The notes beneath the pieces are model-generated. The model saw only the letters and a program-made list of their open reading frames with translations. It was not told the DNA's origin and ran no database searches. This document shows, piece after piece, positions 46,401 to 57,554 of a stretch of 64,000 bases of DNA. The translations under genes were made by a program, and so were the position numbers. How positions within the stretch are numbered: the first letter of the stretch is position 1; each line of letters opens with the position of its first letter. Where the stretch lies: assembly GCA_947683425.1 (NCBI GenBank), contig CANTUQ010000109.1, positions 23,501 to 87,500 on the forward strand. Reading direction: 5' to 3'. The stretch comes from Excoecaria cochinchinensis. Lineage: Eukaryota > Streptophyta > Magnoliopsida > Malpighiales > Euphorbiaceae.

Positions 46401-47270
46401 GAGTTAGCGAAAAAAAATACATGCATTTCCAAGGTACTAATTTCTGCTTATTACTGCAATTTTTGGATTTGTACCTAGGTTGACTATAAAATTTGCACTC
46501 TTATAAATTCACGTCATCTCTCAAAAATAACATACATCCCAACCTGCAACAGTCAATTTTCTCAACAGGCAAACCTAAACCACTGATCAGTTCCTTCACA
46601 TTGTACAAATTATCAACCATTTTATGGTCAGGAGGTAATGATTCAATGTACCAAGCAAGAATTTTATCAAAACTTCGATCCGAAATATGGCTTTCAGATT
46701 TTATATTCAATAATCGAGCAATCGAAGATAATTGAGTCATGTTATCATAGCCTGGCCATAATTCTTGATCTGCTGAATTTAGTAAATCATAAAATTTTGT
46801 TGCATGTGCGTTGGGTTCTTCCAGCATGGGTGTATTTTTCCTAAAATCACGGTCAGCTGCATCGTAAATCATTTGGACATACGGATTATCAGTTTCTCCT
46901 ACATCATATGTCATAAATTCACCCTCTCCTTCAAATTGACCCTCATTTGCCAACATGTTACCCATATTACCCATCGAGGTGCTACATATTGATGGTTTCC
47001 TATATCGTGTCCACTCAAAATAATTTGGAACAAATCATTTTCTTAACAAGTGGAAATACACTTCATCAACTGGAAGATAACTAAGGTGTTTGCACTTTTT
47101 ACATGGACATCTTATTTTTACTCCGTCCATATATGCAGGTTGAGAACTTGCGTATTCAATAAACGACTAAACACCTTCCATAAATTCTGGATTAATATAA
47201 CCATTGTTTTTTTTTCTTCTATACATCTAAAATCTATCTACGTTACTCATAATTCATTCCAAAACTGTTA
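43494..47270 (-). pseudogene. TNP2-like CACTA transposase
   Basis: Read right to left: Transpos_assoc domain (INPEFMEGV...SSQPAYMDGVKIRCPCKKCK, about 47190-47050, with a stop); an acidic region (EGEGEFMTYDVGETDNPYVQ) and LLNIKSESHISDRSFDKILA to 46501; Transposase_21 core (KAALIWTVSDFPAFSMLSGW, LACPYCVDD, HRKFLSPDHPFR; 45295-45906); DUF4218 (LPMHLVHEGKLVSSVQYRWI, 44881-45129) and its YTYPG-type link (LSIFTYPGCLHGRSTRRMLT); then DUF4216 pieces to an acidic C-terminus (KVKPRGIFKRKVAGQ, 43494-43805). The protein would cut and join CACTA ends. Several stops and frameshifts show that it is inactive. Confidence 0.85.
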
Positions 47271-47449
47271 CATGAACAGAGTGACATCTTGGTTTGAATT
47301 ATATATATCTAGTTCCAAATAAAAAGAAATATAATAGTTAATAAAACTAGATATTCAAAATACAACTATTATTACAAAATTATTTTAGACAATTGCTAGT
47401 CATTTTAACATTAATTATACTAATTAATATGCTAAATTAAAAGAAAAAT

Positions 47450-47610
47450 GCAAATTATCATATTGTAGTCATCTTCATTACAACAACAACAAAAACAACA
47501 ATAATAATAACAAAAATAAGTTTATCAGATTATTATTTAATAATAATCTAAATAATAATAATAATATTAATCATATTATTCACATAAATTATTCATATTA
47601 TTATTTAACA

Positions 47611-47669
<59 letters not shown>

Positions 47670-47701
47670 TACAAATTAACATAAATAATAATAATAATAA
47701 C

Positions 47702-47736
<35 letters not shown>

Positions 47737-47753
47737 CAACAATACAAATTAAC

Positions 47754-47789
<36 letters not shown>

Positions 47790-49015
47790 TTTACTGATTT
47801 TAATTTAATAATAATAACATGTTGAATAATAATAATATGAAGAATACTAATAATAAAATTAATAATAACATTTAAATTAATAAACTCATAAATAAATATA
47901 TAAATATATAAAATAAAATAAAATAAACAAAATGGGGTTACCTTGAGCTGGCAAAGGGGAAGAAATGGCAGATCAAGACTGCAATAAGAAGACGGTACAC
48001 CACGCCGATGAACAAATGCCGCCCAATAAATAAATGCCGCATGAGCAGAGAGAACAACTGAAATTTAATTATTCTATTTATAAATCATAAATAAAAACAA
48101 CTTAATTGCCCAAATATTCATATTTTATTATTCATTAACAATATTAATACTACAAATATTCTTCAATAAATTATTAAGTTTATTATTTTCTAAGAATACT
48201 AACAAAAATAAATTTGTCATTTCATTATTTGACAATAATCTAACTAATACTAATAAAACTAATAATAATATATTTTCAAAAATGTTTAATTAACATAAAT
48301 AAATAATAAGAATTCTAACAACAATAACAATCCACATTAACAACAATAATATTAATAAACAACTTAATTTCCCAAATATTCATATTTTATTATTCATTAA
48401 CAATATTAATACTACTAATATCCTCAAATAAATTATTAAGTTTATTATTTTCTAAGAATACTAACAAAAATAAATTTGTCATTTCATTATTTGTCAATAA
48501 TCTAACTAATACTAATAACAATAATAATAATATATTTTAAAAAATGTTTAATTAACATAAATAAATAATAATTATTCCAACAACAATAACAATCTACATT
48601 AACAACAATAATATTAATAAACAACTTAATTTCCCAAATATTTATAGTATTATTTAACAATAATGAAATGTTTAATTAACATGAATAAATAATAATAATT
48701 CTAACAACAATAACAATAACACTAATAAGTAATTCAGATTTTTATTTAACAATATTAACATTTTAAATAATAATATTAATTAACATAAATAAAAATAATA
48801 ATAATAATAATAAATATTAATTATTATTAAATATTAATTATTAATTAACAATATTTATGCTTAATTAACATAAATAATAATAATAATTAATAGTATTAAT
48901 TATTATTAAATTTTAATTATTAATTAACAATATTTGTGTTTAATTAACATAAATAATAATAATAATAATAATATTAATTAATTAATTAATAAATAAAAAA
49001 TTATACCCATTGCTT
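47450..49015. repeat. AAT/AAC-rich microsatellite and 260-bp tandem repeat in the CACTA element
   Basis: Long (AAT)n runs lie at about 47610-47665, 47685-47735 and 47755-47785. From about 48098 a unit of about 260 bp (beginning AACTTAATTGCCCAAATATT) is repeated at about 48360 and partly at about 48620. It includes TATTATTTTCTAAGAATACT. Further AAT-rich sequence runs to 49000. Short GC-richer sequence at 47945-48060 (AATGCCGC twice) stands out. Noncoding. Confidence 0.85.
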
Positions 49016-49017
49016 AC

Positions 49018-49330
49018 CTGACGCAGGCGGAGGAGGAGGGAAGGCCTGAGTTGGATGGTTGTCCACCACGCCGGAGCAGCAACAGACCACGCTGGAAGAA
49101 AAAAGGCCACGCGCGGAGGAGGAAAAGAGAAGCGGGAAAGGAAGGGGAGAGGGAGGGAAGGGAGGAGGAGGCCGGCCGGGAGTGAGGGGAGCCGGATAGG
49201 CGCCGGAGGGAAGGGAGATGGCCGGATCTGGGCCGGAAGTGCGGCGGCAGTGGGTAGCGCGGCAGAGAAGGGGGAAATGGGAGGTAGGGGAGAGGAAGAA
49301 GAGAGGGGGAGGAGAGTAGGCAAATTATAG
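49018..49330. other. GC/purine-rich block near the CACTA 5' end
   Basis: A GGAGG- and GCCGG-rich stretch gives a Pro/Ala/Leu-rich minus-strand ORF and a Gly/Arg-rich plus-strand ORF; neither resembles a protein. A pyrimidine-rich block at a similar distance from the terminus occurs in the CACTA element at 63361 (63945-64000). It is probably the promoter/leader region of the transposase gene. Confidence 0.5.
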
Positions 49331-49334
49331 TGAT

Positions 49335-49960
49335 GGAATTTCAACTTCTGTCGCTAAAAATAGCGACAGAATGTTTAATCCGTCGCTATTTTTAGCGAGG
49401 GAATAATTATTCCGTCGCTAAATTAAAAAAAAAACAAATTAACGACGGAATAAAAAAATTCGTTGCTATTTTTAGCGACGAAATATTATTCCGTCGCTAA
49501 ATTAAAAAAATAAAAATTTTTAGCTACGGAATAAAAAATTCCGTTGCTATTTTTAGCGACGGATTAATATTTCATCGCTAAATTAATTTTAAAAGGAAAT
49601 TATTATTTTTTTCGCGACGAAAATTTAAATCCGTCGTTACATATTACATTTCCGTCGCCAACTTTAGCGACGAAAAATTTATTCCGTCGCTAAATTAAAT
49701 TAAATAATTTTCACATTTTTTTTACCGATGGAATAAATAATCCGTCGCTATTTTTAGTGACGGATTTTATAAAACGTCGCTAATTTCGGACTTAATTGTG
49801 GAGGGAGTTATTGGCGCCATTTTTAGCGACGGAATATAATAACTGTCGCTATATAGCGACGAAAAATAAATTCCGTCGCCAAATAGCGATAAAAAACATA
49901 TTTAGTCGCTATATAGCGGCGGTATCTACTACGTCGCTAATTTTGGATTTTCTTGTAGTG
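49335..49960. repeat. subterminal TTTAGCGACGGAAT repeats of the CACTA element
   Basis: About twenty copies of AGCGACGGA or its complement TCCGTCGCT lie in both orientations, often as back-to-back pairs that form hairpins (for example TCCGTCGCTA...TTAGCGACGAA). Such arrays are TNPA binding sites in CACTA elements. The terminus is TTTTCTTGTAGTG at 49960. Confidence 0.9.
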
Positions 49961-50400
49961 AGGATAAAGATTGGAACTAGTTGTAACTACAAATCTGCAA
50001 AATAAAAATATGTAGAGCGGACGTAATTTGAGTATAGTTACTAAATGAATTATAATACAGCACACAACGAACTGAAAACAGGTAATAATATGGAGTAATT
50101 TAACAAATTATATTTAATAACTAAAACAGTATAATAAACCACATAATAAATTGTGAAATAAATAGATTAATTTTTTAAATAAATAAAAATAACAGTTCAA
50201 AATCACGGTACAGTTCAACAGGGTGATAATACTTTACACCACCAAAAACCCGATAACAGATGTCCCCACCACAGATATCATGCAATACTTTTAACGCAGA
50301 TGTCAATGGTATATGATGCATGATAGAAGATTATGCGATTTTCTAAACATGTGATGTTTGTAGTAGGATCAGATGTAAATTCAAATATACCGTCTCCAAT
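49961..50400 (-). mobile_element. presumed continuation of the split LTR
   Basis: By position this continues 40933-41242 beyond the CACTA insertion. It contains LTR-like sequence (GCAGATGTCAATGGTATATG near 50297) but its outer end is not defined. No gene. Confidence 0.35.
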
Positions 50401-50404
50401 TCTG

Positions 50405-50560
50405 GAAGGAAACAATCCCGCTATTTTTAACGACCAAATTTAGAGACGAAAATTTTTTCGTCTCTATTTGTCTCTATTTAAAGACGGAAATCAAATAGAG
50501 ACAGAAATTAATTTTTGTCTCTAAATTATTCTGTCTCTATTTTATCTTTTTCTTGTAGTG
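50405..50560. mobile_element. relic end of another CACTA element
   Basis: AGAGACGGAAAT/TCGTCTCTA-type inverted subterminal repeats end at TTTTTCTTGTAGTG (50560). The repeat word (AGAGACGG) differs from that of the adjacent element (AGCGACGG), so this is another subfamily. No matching left end was found. Confidence 0.65.
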
Positions 50561-51779
50561 TATCTTTTCACTCTTTTCTTAACATGTGTATAAAATTTTA
50601 ATTTTTTATATAAAATATAAAAAAACAAAGTTCGAATTTTAAAACTTTTAATAAATTAAAATCAATATATATTGCTGAAATATCTTTTCGGGATACGCTT
50701 TTCTCTTTTTCAATTAAGATATGATATATGTAAAAATTTTAGTTTTTAATTCGTTGCCCTTTCATCAAGTGTGTCTAAGTTCTGCATGATGAATTCATCA
50801 AAATGTACATATACTATTTGCTTGGAACATTAACTCTGCCATTTTTTTTTTTTTTTTGGGAAAAGAAGGAACTTTCCTCTCAATAACAAAGTCTGCAAAT
50901 TTGAAAAGATTCTTGAGCGAGCCCCACAATAGTTATCATTAGAAGAATACAATTAACAAAGGAATAATGCAAAAAAGAAGAAGAAGTCATATTTGTATTA
51001 GGACTCTTGTGTCAACTAAATATTGAGAAGGTAAAAGCAAAGTTATTAATGAGAAAATGGATGGCAATTCTGGCATTTGTATTTACATAAATACAAAAGT
51101 TGAGAATATTCTCGAATTGTCCAGAATAATCCAGAGAGATGCCAAAGTCATTTTTAAAAATCAACACAACCATATATTCATATATATAAATTATAATATG
51201 AGATAATTCGCAACATTGCAGATATTGATTAATAAAAAAATAAAAATATATTATTTTATTTAACGATTTATATTCACTAATCATGGTAAATTTAATATAC
51301 TAATAATCACTTTATTGCTAAAATAAAAAAAATATAAATATAAAATATATATGTATAATAAAAATAAGACAACATATCGCCAAATTCTTGAACTTTTACA
51401 ATTTTTGAATTTGAGTTTTCGAATTAAAAAATTTACATTAAATTATTTTATTTTTAATTTTAATTACATTACCTTTACATCAAAAAAAATTCACAAAACT
51501 CTTGCGTAGCTCCCAATTTTTAACCCCCTCTCTCTTTTTCTCGTTTTCTCTTTCTCACTCTTCCTTTGGAATTCCATCGCTGATCATCGCACACCGTCAA
51601 AATGCCACCAAAATCAATTTGTATCCATATTATCATTATATTATTCATTCAAATTCCAATTTGATAGAGAACAGAAGATTTTGTAAGTTAATTGTAAACT
51701 CAGACCATTTTAATCGTGTGCATATTTCATTCTTGTCCCTATCATCCATAAGGTATTTAATGTGATTAAAATTAAAAAT

Positions 51780-51786
<7 letters not shown>
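50561..51786. other. intergenic sequence without a supported gene
   Basis: AT-rich, with a poly(T) run (50844-50858) and a CT-rich stretch at 51525-51575. The short ORFs at 51012-51284 and 51502-51765 have no recognisable features. Confidence 0.5.

Positions 51787-51831
<45 letters not shown>
51787..51831. repeat. (TA)n microsatellite
   Basis: About 22 perfect TA units. Confidence 0.95.
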
Positions 51832-51835
<4 letters not shown>

Positions 51836-51947
51836 TGGGAATTCAATGCAAAAAAAATCAAAATAAAAAATTGAGAACTTAAAAATGGATTGTCTAAAAA
51901 TAAAACGGTGACGAATGCTCTTACGTTCTTAGACACATAGTCAACAG

Positions 51948-52089
51948 TAGGGCTGTTCATATGTTTGGTCAAACCGACCAACCCGATCAAGTCAACCCGA
52001 TCAAACCAAAAAAATCATATATTTCATACATATTGGATTGGATTGGGTTTATTTTATTTTTGAGCCAACCCAACCCATGAACAGCCCTA
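51948..52089. mobile_element. 142-bp hAT MITE upstream of the GST gene
   Basis: Terminal repeats TAGGGCTGTTCAT (left) and ATGAACAGCCCTA (right) are perfect, and GTCAACAG flanks both sides (51940-51947 and 52090-52097). The 8-bp duplication and TAGGG ends fit hAT elements. It ends about 170 bp before the GST start codon. Confidence 0.95.
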
Positions 52090-52143
52090 GTCAACAGGTG
52101 GAAGACTCTGAATCCGGACGCAACTTTGTCTAAACCTAATCCA

Positions 52144-52149
52144 TATAAA
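52144..52149 (+). promoter_or_regulatory. possible TATA box of the GST gene
   Basis: TATAAA lies 113-118 bp before the ATG and 54 bp after the MITE. Other AT-rich words lie nearby, so this is the best candidate rather than a proven box. Confidence 0.45.
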
Positions 52150-52261
52150 ATTATAATGTATAACTAATACTGAAAATCTAAATCCATTGGGTAATATTAT
52201 CAAATACCTTGTGTTCGTTTCAGTGTAAAATCTTTGATTCAGAAATCTTTGTTCAGCAGCC

Positions 52262-53126
52262 ATGGCCAGTGAGGTGGTGCTTTTGGATTTCTGGCCAAGT
52301 GGTTTTGGGATGAGGTTGAGGATTGCTCTTGCAGAGAAAGGAATCAGTTATGAGCACAAAGAAGAGGATTTGACAAACAAAAGTCCATTACTTCTGCAAA
52401 TGAACCCTGTTCATAAGAAGATCCCTGTTCTTGTTCACAACGGCAAACCGATTGCTGAATCTCTCATTGCAGTTCAATATATTGATGAGGTTTGGCCAGA
52501 CAAAGCTCCGTTGCTTCCCTCCGATCCTTACCAGAGAGCTCAAGCTCGATTTTGGGCTGATTTTATTGATAAGAAGGTAATTCATCTCATTATATTCTTT
52601 TAGCGCAAGTATTATCTACACATCTGAACTTGAAATTGGGGCCATCTAGCTAATATTTTGGGATAACTAATACAAACACTGGTAACGTTTCAAACAATTA
52701 ACAACTAATAAATTTTTTATTAGTCACTCTGATCTTTTATTCCATTGAATCAAATTCCTGACTACGCCACTGATGATGCAGGTATTCGTTCATGGACATA
52801 ATACATGGGCAACAAAAGGAGAAGAGAAGGAAGAAGCAAAGAAGGGATTAATAGAATCCCTGAAGATATTGGAAGCAGAGCTAGGAGATAAGCCATACTT
52901 TGGTGGTGAAAGTTTTGGTTATTTGGATGTTGTACTTATCCCTTACTACCCATGGTTTTATTGCTATGAAGTCCATGCCAATTTCACCGTTGAGGCTGAG
53001 TGCCCTAAAATTCATGCATGGGCTAAACGGTGTTTAGAGAAGGAGAGTGTTTCCAAATCTCTCCCTGACCGGCTAAAGGTCCATGGCTATCTTCTAGAGC
53101 TCAAAAAGAGATTTGGAATTGAGTAG
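52262..53126 (+). CDS. tau-class glutathione S-transferase (two exons)
   Basis: Exon 1 is 52262-52576, the intron 52577-52781 (205 bp, GTAATT...TGCAG, phase 0 after Lys105), and exon 2 52782-53126. The 219 residues match the family's usual 215-230. Residues 5-80 form the thioredoxin-like domain: catalytic Ser13 in FWPSGFGMR, Lys40, Lys53-Ile54 before cis-Pro55, and Glu66-Ser67 in PIAESLIAVQYIDEVW bind glutathione. The helical C-terminal domain contains ESFGYLDVVL, the folding motif of the superfamily, and the tau-like YYPWFYCYE. The intron sits after WADFIDKK as in other tau genes. The ATG is in good context (GCCATGG). The enzyme conjugates glutathione to xenobiotics and stress products in the cytosol. 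There are no stops or frameshifts. I infer it is functional. Confidence 0.95.
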
Positions 53127-53171
53127 GAAGCTTAATCGCAACGGTTTTAATGGTTTGTAGTATGAGTCAAA

Positions 53172-53177
53172 AATAAA
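53172..53177 (+). terminator. polyadenylation signal candidate of the GST gene
   Basis: AATAAA lies 46 bp after the stop codon, with T-rich and TTTG-rich sequence downstream (53200-53300) suited to 3' end formation. Confidence 0.55.
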
Positions 53178-53492
53178 TAGATTTGGGTGCTAGATTATGA
53201 TGCAGCATATAGTTGATTCTGTAATGAGGATGATGTCTTGTTTGTTAACTACATGCACTTGCCAATTTGTACTTTAGCATTTCTTTTATTTCTATCCTAG
53301 CTAAAATTTTCACTCAATCTAACACCTAAAAGTAGAATTGTGAATTTTACACCGACACTAAATAATATTAACTCTTAAATTAATTTATACGCAATATAAT
53401 TGAGAAAGTTTTATCGCCATCAATTTCAACTAGTTAATATATGGGAAGTGAATGAAATCCTCGTTTGTACTCTGGTACATATGTATATATAT

Positions 53493-54160
53493 TAGGGGTG
53501 AGCAAAAAAATCGATTGACTCGGTTAACTGAAAAAAATTCGAAACTGAACCGATGGACTGGTTAACCGATTATAATGAACTGATTAATGGTTGGTATTTT
53601 GAAAAAATCGATATTAATGGATTGATTAATATTTTTTGACTCATATGACTAGTTAACCGAACCGAAACCGAATTTTTAGTTAATTTATTAATTTATTAAT
53701 AATTTATAACAATTTATCCTAATTAAATGTGATCATGTACTTTTTTTTCATTATACTAATTATTTTAAAGTTTTTAATTGGCTATTAGTAAGTATAACAA
53801 TTTATCTAATTAAAATTGATTATGTACCGGTTAATATATTTACTTATTAAATATAATTTTTAAAAACAAATTTGCTTATATCCACCAAATATTTTTATTT
53901 TAACAACAATAATGTTATATTATAGTGAAAAAATTTTAATTTTTAAGTATATTGAACAATTTAATTTTATTTATGAATATATTTATAATTATAGTGGTTA
54001 ACCGAAAAATATTGGGTAACCGATCCGAAAATCCGAAACCGATGGACTGGTTAACCGATAGTAATGGACTGATTAATGGACTGTAATTTTAAAAAATCGA
54101 TATTACTGGACTGATTAATAGACTGGGACTCATGGACCGGTTAACCGACCATACTCACCC

Positions 54161-54163
<3 letters not shown>
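53493..54163 (+). mobile_element. hAT MITE family 1, forward copy
   Basis: TAGGGGTGAGCAAAA...TACTCACCCCTA, 671 bp, is flanked by ATATATAT on both sides (low complexity, so weak as a duplication). The interior has repeated GGTTAACCGA and GACTGATTAATGG words near both ends. It is the same family as 55051-55734 but in the opposite orientation. Noncoding. Confidence 0.9.

Positions 54164-54205
<42 letters not shown>
54164..54205. repeat. (AT)n microsatellite
   Basis: AT repeats abut the MITE. The MITE probably inserted into it. Confidence 0.95.
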
Positions 54206-54211
<6 letters not shown>

Positions 54212-55042
54212 GACTTTATTTTTGAAATTAAATGTGATTGTTAGTCAGGATGACTTTATTTTTTTTTGCCAATTATTGGTTCTAACTTTTCGTTATATCA
54301 AGCAGTTAATTAGGAAAGAAAAACTTCTTAGATAAAGTTCTAATAGTTGTTTCAAATTATATTTGAAAAAAAAAAGACATTTATGTGGTCGAACTCTCAA
54401 TATTTATATTTTTAGAAAATCATGATAATTAAATATAACTATACACAATTGAATAGGAATTTTTTTAATAATGTTTTTTTTAAAAAAAAATAGAAAAATA
54501 GTATATGTCATAAATTATTTAGAGAAATGGAGTTTTTCATGAAACTGTGGTTACTTTTTGCGATTTCAGAAATGGGATTCATGAGTGTAAGAAGCTTTTT
54601 GCACTAAAACCGCAATAGGTTTTGAGGTACCGGAAACCGCAGCCATCTATTTCTGTTTCAAACTTGTTGTAAGGCAATGGGTCTGGTTTTACCCTCCTGT
54701 ACCGGGCCTAAATTGGGTCTCCAGGAGCAAAAATTATTGACACATATTTTTTTTAAATTATGACTATTATATTCACATATAAACTATAAAATATGTATTA
54801 TAACAAAAAATATAAAAACTATAAAATATGCTTTAGCCGACTATCATATATATTTGAATATGATATTATAATATAGGAGGTTTTTAATATAGAAGAGAAA
54901 CATTAGAAAATTAATTTTAAAAATATATCTCATGATTTTAAATATATCACATGATTAAAATTATAACTTACCCTCCTCATTAGTGAAAAAGCAGCCAAAC
55001 TTTTTTTTTTATTGAATTGGTTAATTATTAATGTAATAGTCA
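54206..55042. other. AT-rich intergenic region with one arm of an inverted repeat
   Basis: No gene. 54530-54715 (with TTGCACTAAAACCGCAATA and CAATGGGTCTGGTTTTACC) is related in inverted orientation to about 56185-56400, where the complement reads TTGCACTGAAATTGCAACA and CAGTGGGTCTGTTTTACCC. The two arms flank the MITE at 55051-55734. Confidence 0.5.
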
Positions 55043-55050
55043 CGATTAGG

Positions 55051-55734
55051 TAGGGGTGAGCATGGTCGGTTAACCAGTCCATTAGCCTCAGTCCATTAAC
55101 CAGTCCATTAATATCGGTTTTTTGAAATTACAGTCCATTAACCAGTCCATTACCATCGGTTAAGCAGTCAATCGGTTTCGGATTTTCGGATCGGTTACCC
55201 AATATTTTTCGGTTAACCACTATAATTATAAATATATTCATAAATAAAATTAAAATGTTCAAGATACTTAAAAATTAATTTTTTTTCACTATAATATAAT
55301 ATTATTATTGTTAAAATAAAAATATTTGGTGGATATAAGCAAATTTTTTTTAAAAAATTAATATTTAATAAGTAAATATATTAACCGGTTCATAATTACT
55401 TTTAATTAGATAAATTATTATACTTACTAATAGCCAATTAAAAAAAGTTAAAAACTTCAAAATAATTAGTATAATAAAAAAAAAGTACATGATCACTTTT
55501 AATTAGGATAAATTGTTATAAATTATTAAAAAATAAATAAATTAACTAAAAATTCGGTTTCGGTTTGGTTAACCAGTCACATGAGTCAAAAACCATTAAC
55601 CAGTCCATTAATATCGGTTTTTTCAAAACACTAACCATTAACCAATCCATTACAATCGGTTAACCAGTCCATCGGTTCGGTTTCGAATTTTTTTTCCGGT
55701 TAACCGAGTCTATCGGTTTTTTTGCTCACCCATA
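55051..55734 (-). mobile_element. hAT MITE family 1, reverse copy
   Basis: TAGGGGTGAGCATGG...TTGCTCACCCATA, 684 bp, has an exact 8-bp duplication CGATTAGG (55043-55050 and 55735-55742). Its complement aligns along its length with 53493-54163, for example TCGGTTAACCGG and CCGATGGACTGGTTAACCGA. One base of the right terminal repeat has changed (CCCATA for CCCCTA). Confidence 0.95.
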
Positions 55735-55949
55735 CGATTAGGCATTGTTATTGGGGAAAATTTTTTTTATTCTTGTTTTTAGTCTAGACTATCTAGTGTT
55801 TTATTTAATTATTATATTTAATATATAAAGAAAAAATAATATTCATTATAACTAATCGGGTTAGTCCAGTTGATAAGAGAAAAAACTTTTTGATCTTATT
55901 AGTTTGTAGTTATTTTCTAATACAATAAACAAATATGAAAGTCTGCTAG

Positions 55950-56222
55950 TTTTGTAACTATTTTGGCTCTTGTTATAAATTATTTTGATTCTTATTTAAA
56001 AAAAAAAAAAAAACAGTGAATACCACCAACCCTTTATGAATTTGGTAATTTTTTTTTTTAAAAAAAAATTATTGGTCAAACTATTAATAAAATAAAAATT
56101 TTCAAAAAATATGTATCCATAATTTTTGCTCTAGAGTTGGGCCCCACGTTTATCTGGAAACCTATTTTTTGCTATATAATAGCTTGACACAGCCTGGTAC
56201 AGCGGGTAAAACAGACCCACTG
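55950..56222 (+). repeat. duplicated segment A (right copy)
   Basis: This aligns with 7512-7764 in the same orientation, with small insertions and poly(A/T) length changes. Beyond CCCACTG at 56222 the two diverge, because the left copy carries a Tat-like insertion there. Confidence 0.8.
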
Positions 56223-57554
56223 TTTTACAATTTTTTTTTGACACAAGTATGAAAGCGTAAAAATTAGCTGTGGTTTCAGACTTTTGAAACTGCAGCCACT
56301 TGTTGCAATTTCAGTGCAAAACAGTTTTTCAGTCTCGTAGATTTTATTTCTAAAACCGCAAATAATTATTGCGATTTTGTAAAAAAATCAAATTTTCTAA
56401 ATTATTTCTGACAAACATTATTTTTTAATTTTATTTTTTAAAAAAATATTATTGAAAAAAAATTTCCCAATTGAATAGAAGGAATTTAATTCAAAATCTT
56501 CCATAATTTTAACTGCTAATAATTATTTTCAATATGTATATCAAGCAGCATATACGGACAAGTTATTCAAGCTTGTATGCAATATTTCAATGCAGTTCTC
56601 CAACTCATAACAATAAGAATGTACTTATTTACAAAAAAAATATAGGTTTTTGTGTTCTATTTTCTTAAAACATTTGAGTGTGTGTGTATATGTATGTATA
56701 TATATATATATATATGTTGTATGTATGTATGTTTATGTATGTATGTATATCTATGTGCATGTGTATGTATATATGCATATATACATATATGCATAATATC
56801 TATTAATGAATATTAGAAACATTATGTTTAAAAATTGTGATGCCTGTTTTCAAATTTAAAAAGTAATTTTTGAAAAACAAATAACAAAAATTTAAAACAA
56901 ATTTTGAATTTTTAAAAATTAAAAGCAAAAAATATACAATTTTATCGATCACACCTTATCACATCAATACCATTAACCATTAGTTATATTCTCTCTCTTT
57001 AAATATCCCTTTGCAATAGATTTTAATATTTTGAAATTTAAAATCTGAATTTTTATTTTAAAAGTGATTACATCCAAATGATTACATCCTTTTCAATTTG
57101 TAGGATTAATTTTACCTACTTCATAGACTTTCTACTTTTAACCACAAAATTATAAAATAAAAATTTAAATATAAAAATATTTCAAAAGTCTCTTTAATTG
57201 GAGCTGTCGTATTAATTTATAACATGGAATCAGTGTCATATCACCCGCTATATCATGACCAATGAAAAGACGACATATATAAAATATTTTTGTGTTTTTT
57301 ATTTTTAGAATATTTTAACACATCACATCTTATTATTGATCGTGAAATGGCTTCTAACAAGGGTGACAAGCTGTCTGTCATATATTTAAACAAGATGGAC
57401 AATATGGCATGTCAACAAAAATATTTAGTAGAGTTTCTTCTAAAATTCAATTAAAGTTATTTTTTTGAAATATTTTTTAAATTAAAATATTTTTCTGTTA
57501 AAAAAATTTATTTTGTAACTTTTCAATAAAAGTGAAATAGTTTAATTATGATGT
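56223..57554. other. AT-rich intergenic region
   Basis: No supported gene. 56223-56400 forms the right arm of the inverted repeat described at 54206-55042. A TATG/TA-rich microsatellite occupies 56685-56790. The rest is plain AT-rich sequence. Confidence 0.5.

Larger units (their letters stand above)
41243..49960 (-). mobile_element. CACTA (En/Spm-type) DNA transposon, 8.7 kb, decayed
   Basis: The left terminus CACTACAAGGAAAAT and the right terminus (complemented CACTACAAGAAAATCC) bound an interior with two minus-strand transposase genes in the usual order, TNP2-like then TNPA-like. Flanking trinucleotides are AAG and AGG, so the 3-bp duplication is imperfect. The right end has dense TTAGCGACGGAAT inverted repeats (49340-49960). 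The left end has fewer GACGGAAATT-type repeats (41260-41385). Confidence 0.85.

Noticed and set aside
48982..49344. Pro/Ala/Leu-rich 120-codon ORF on the minus strand
   Set aside because: Compositional artefact of the GC-rich leader of the CACTA element; its complement is also open.
51502..51765. Small plus-strand ORF upstream of the GST gene
   Set aside because: No recognisable motif or start context, and it lies in AT-rich intergenic DNA.
54480..56440. A single large palindrome made of both inverted repeat pairs downstream of the GST gene
   Set aside because: The order of the arms is not mirror-like: the MITE comes first in both halves. They are two separate inverted pairs, not one long hairpin.
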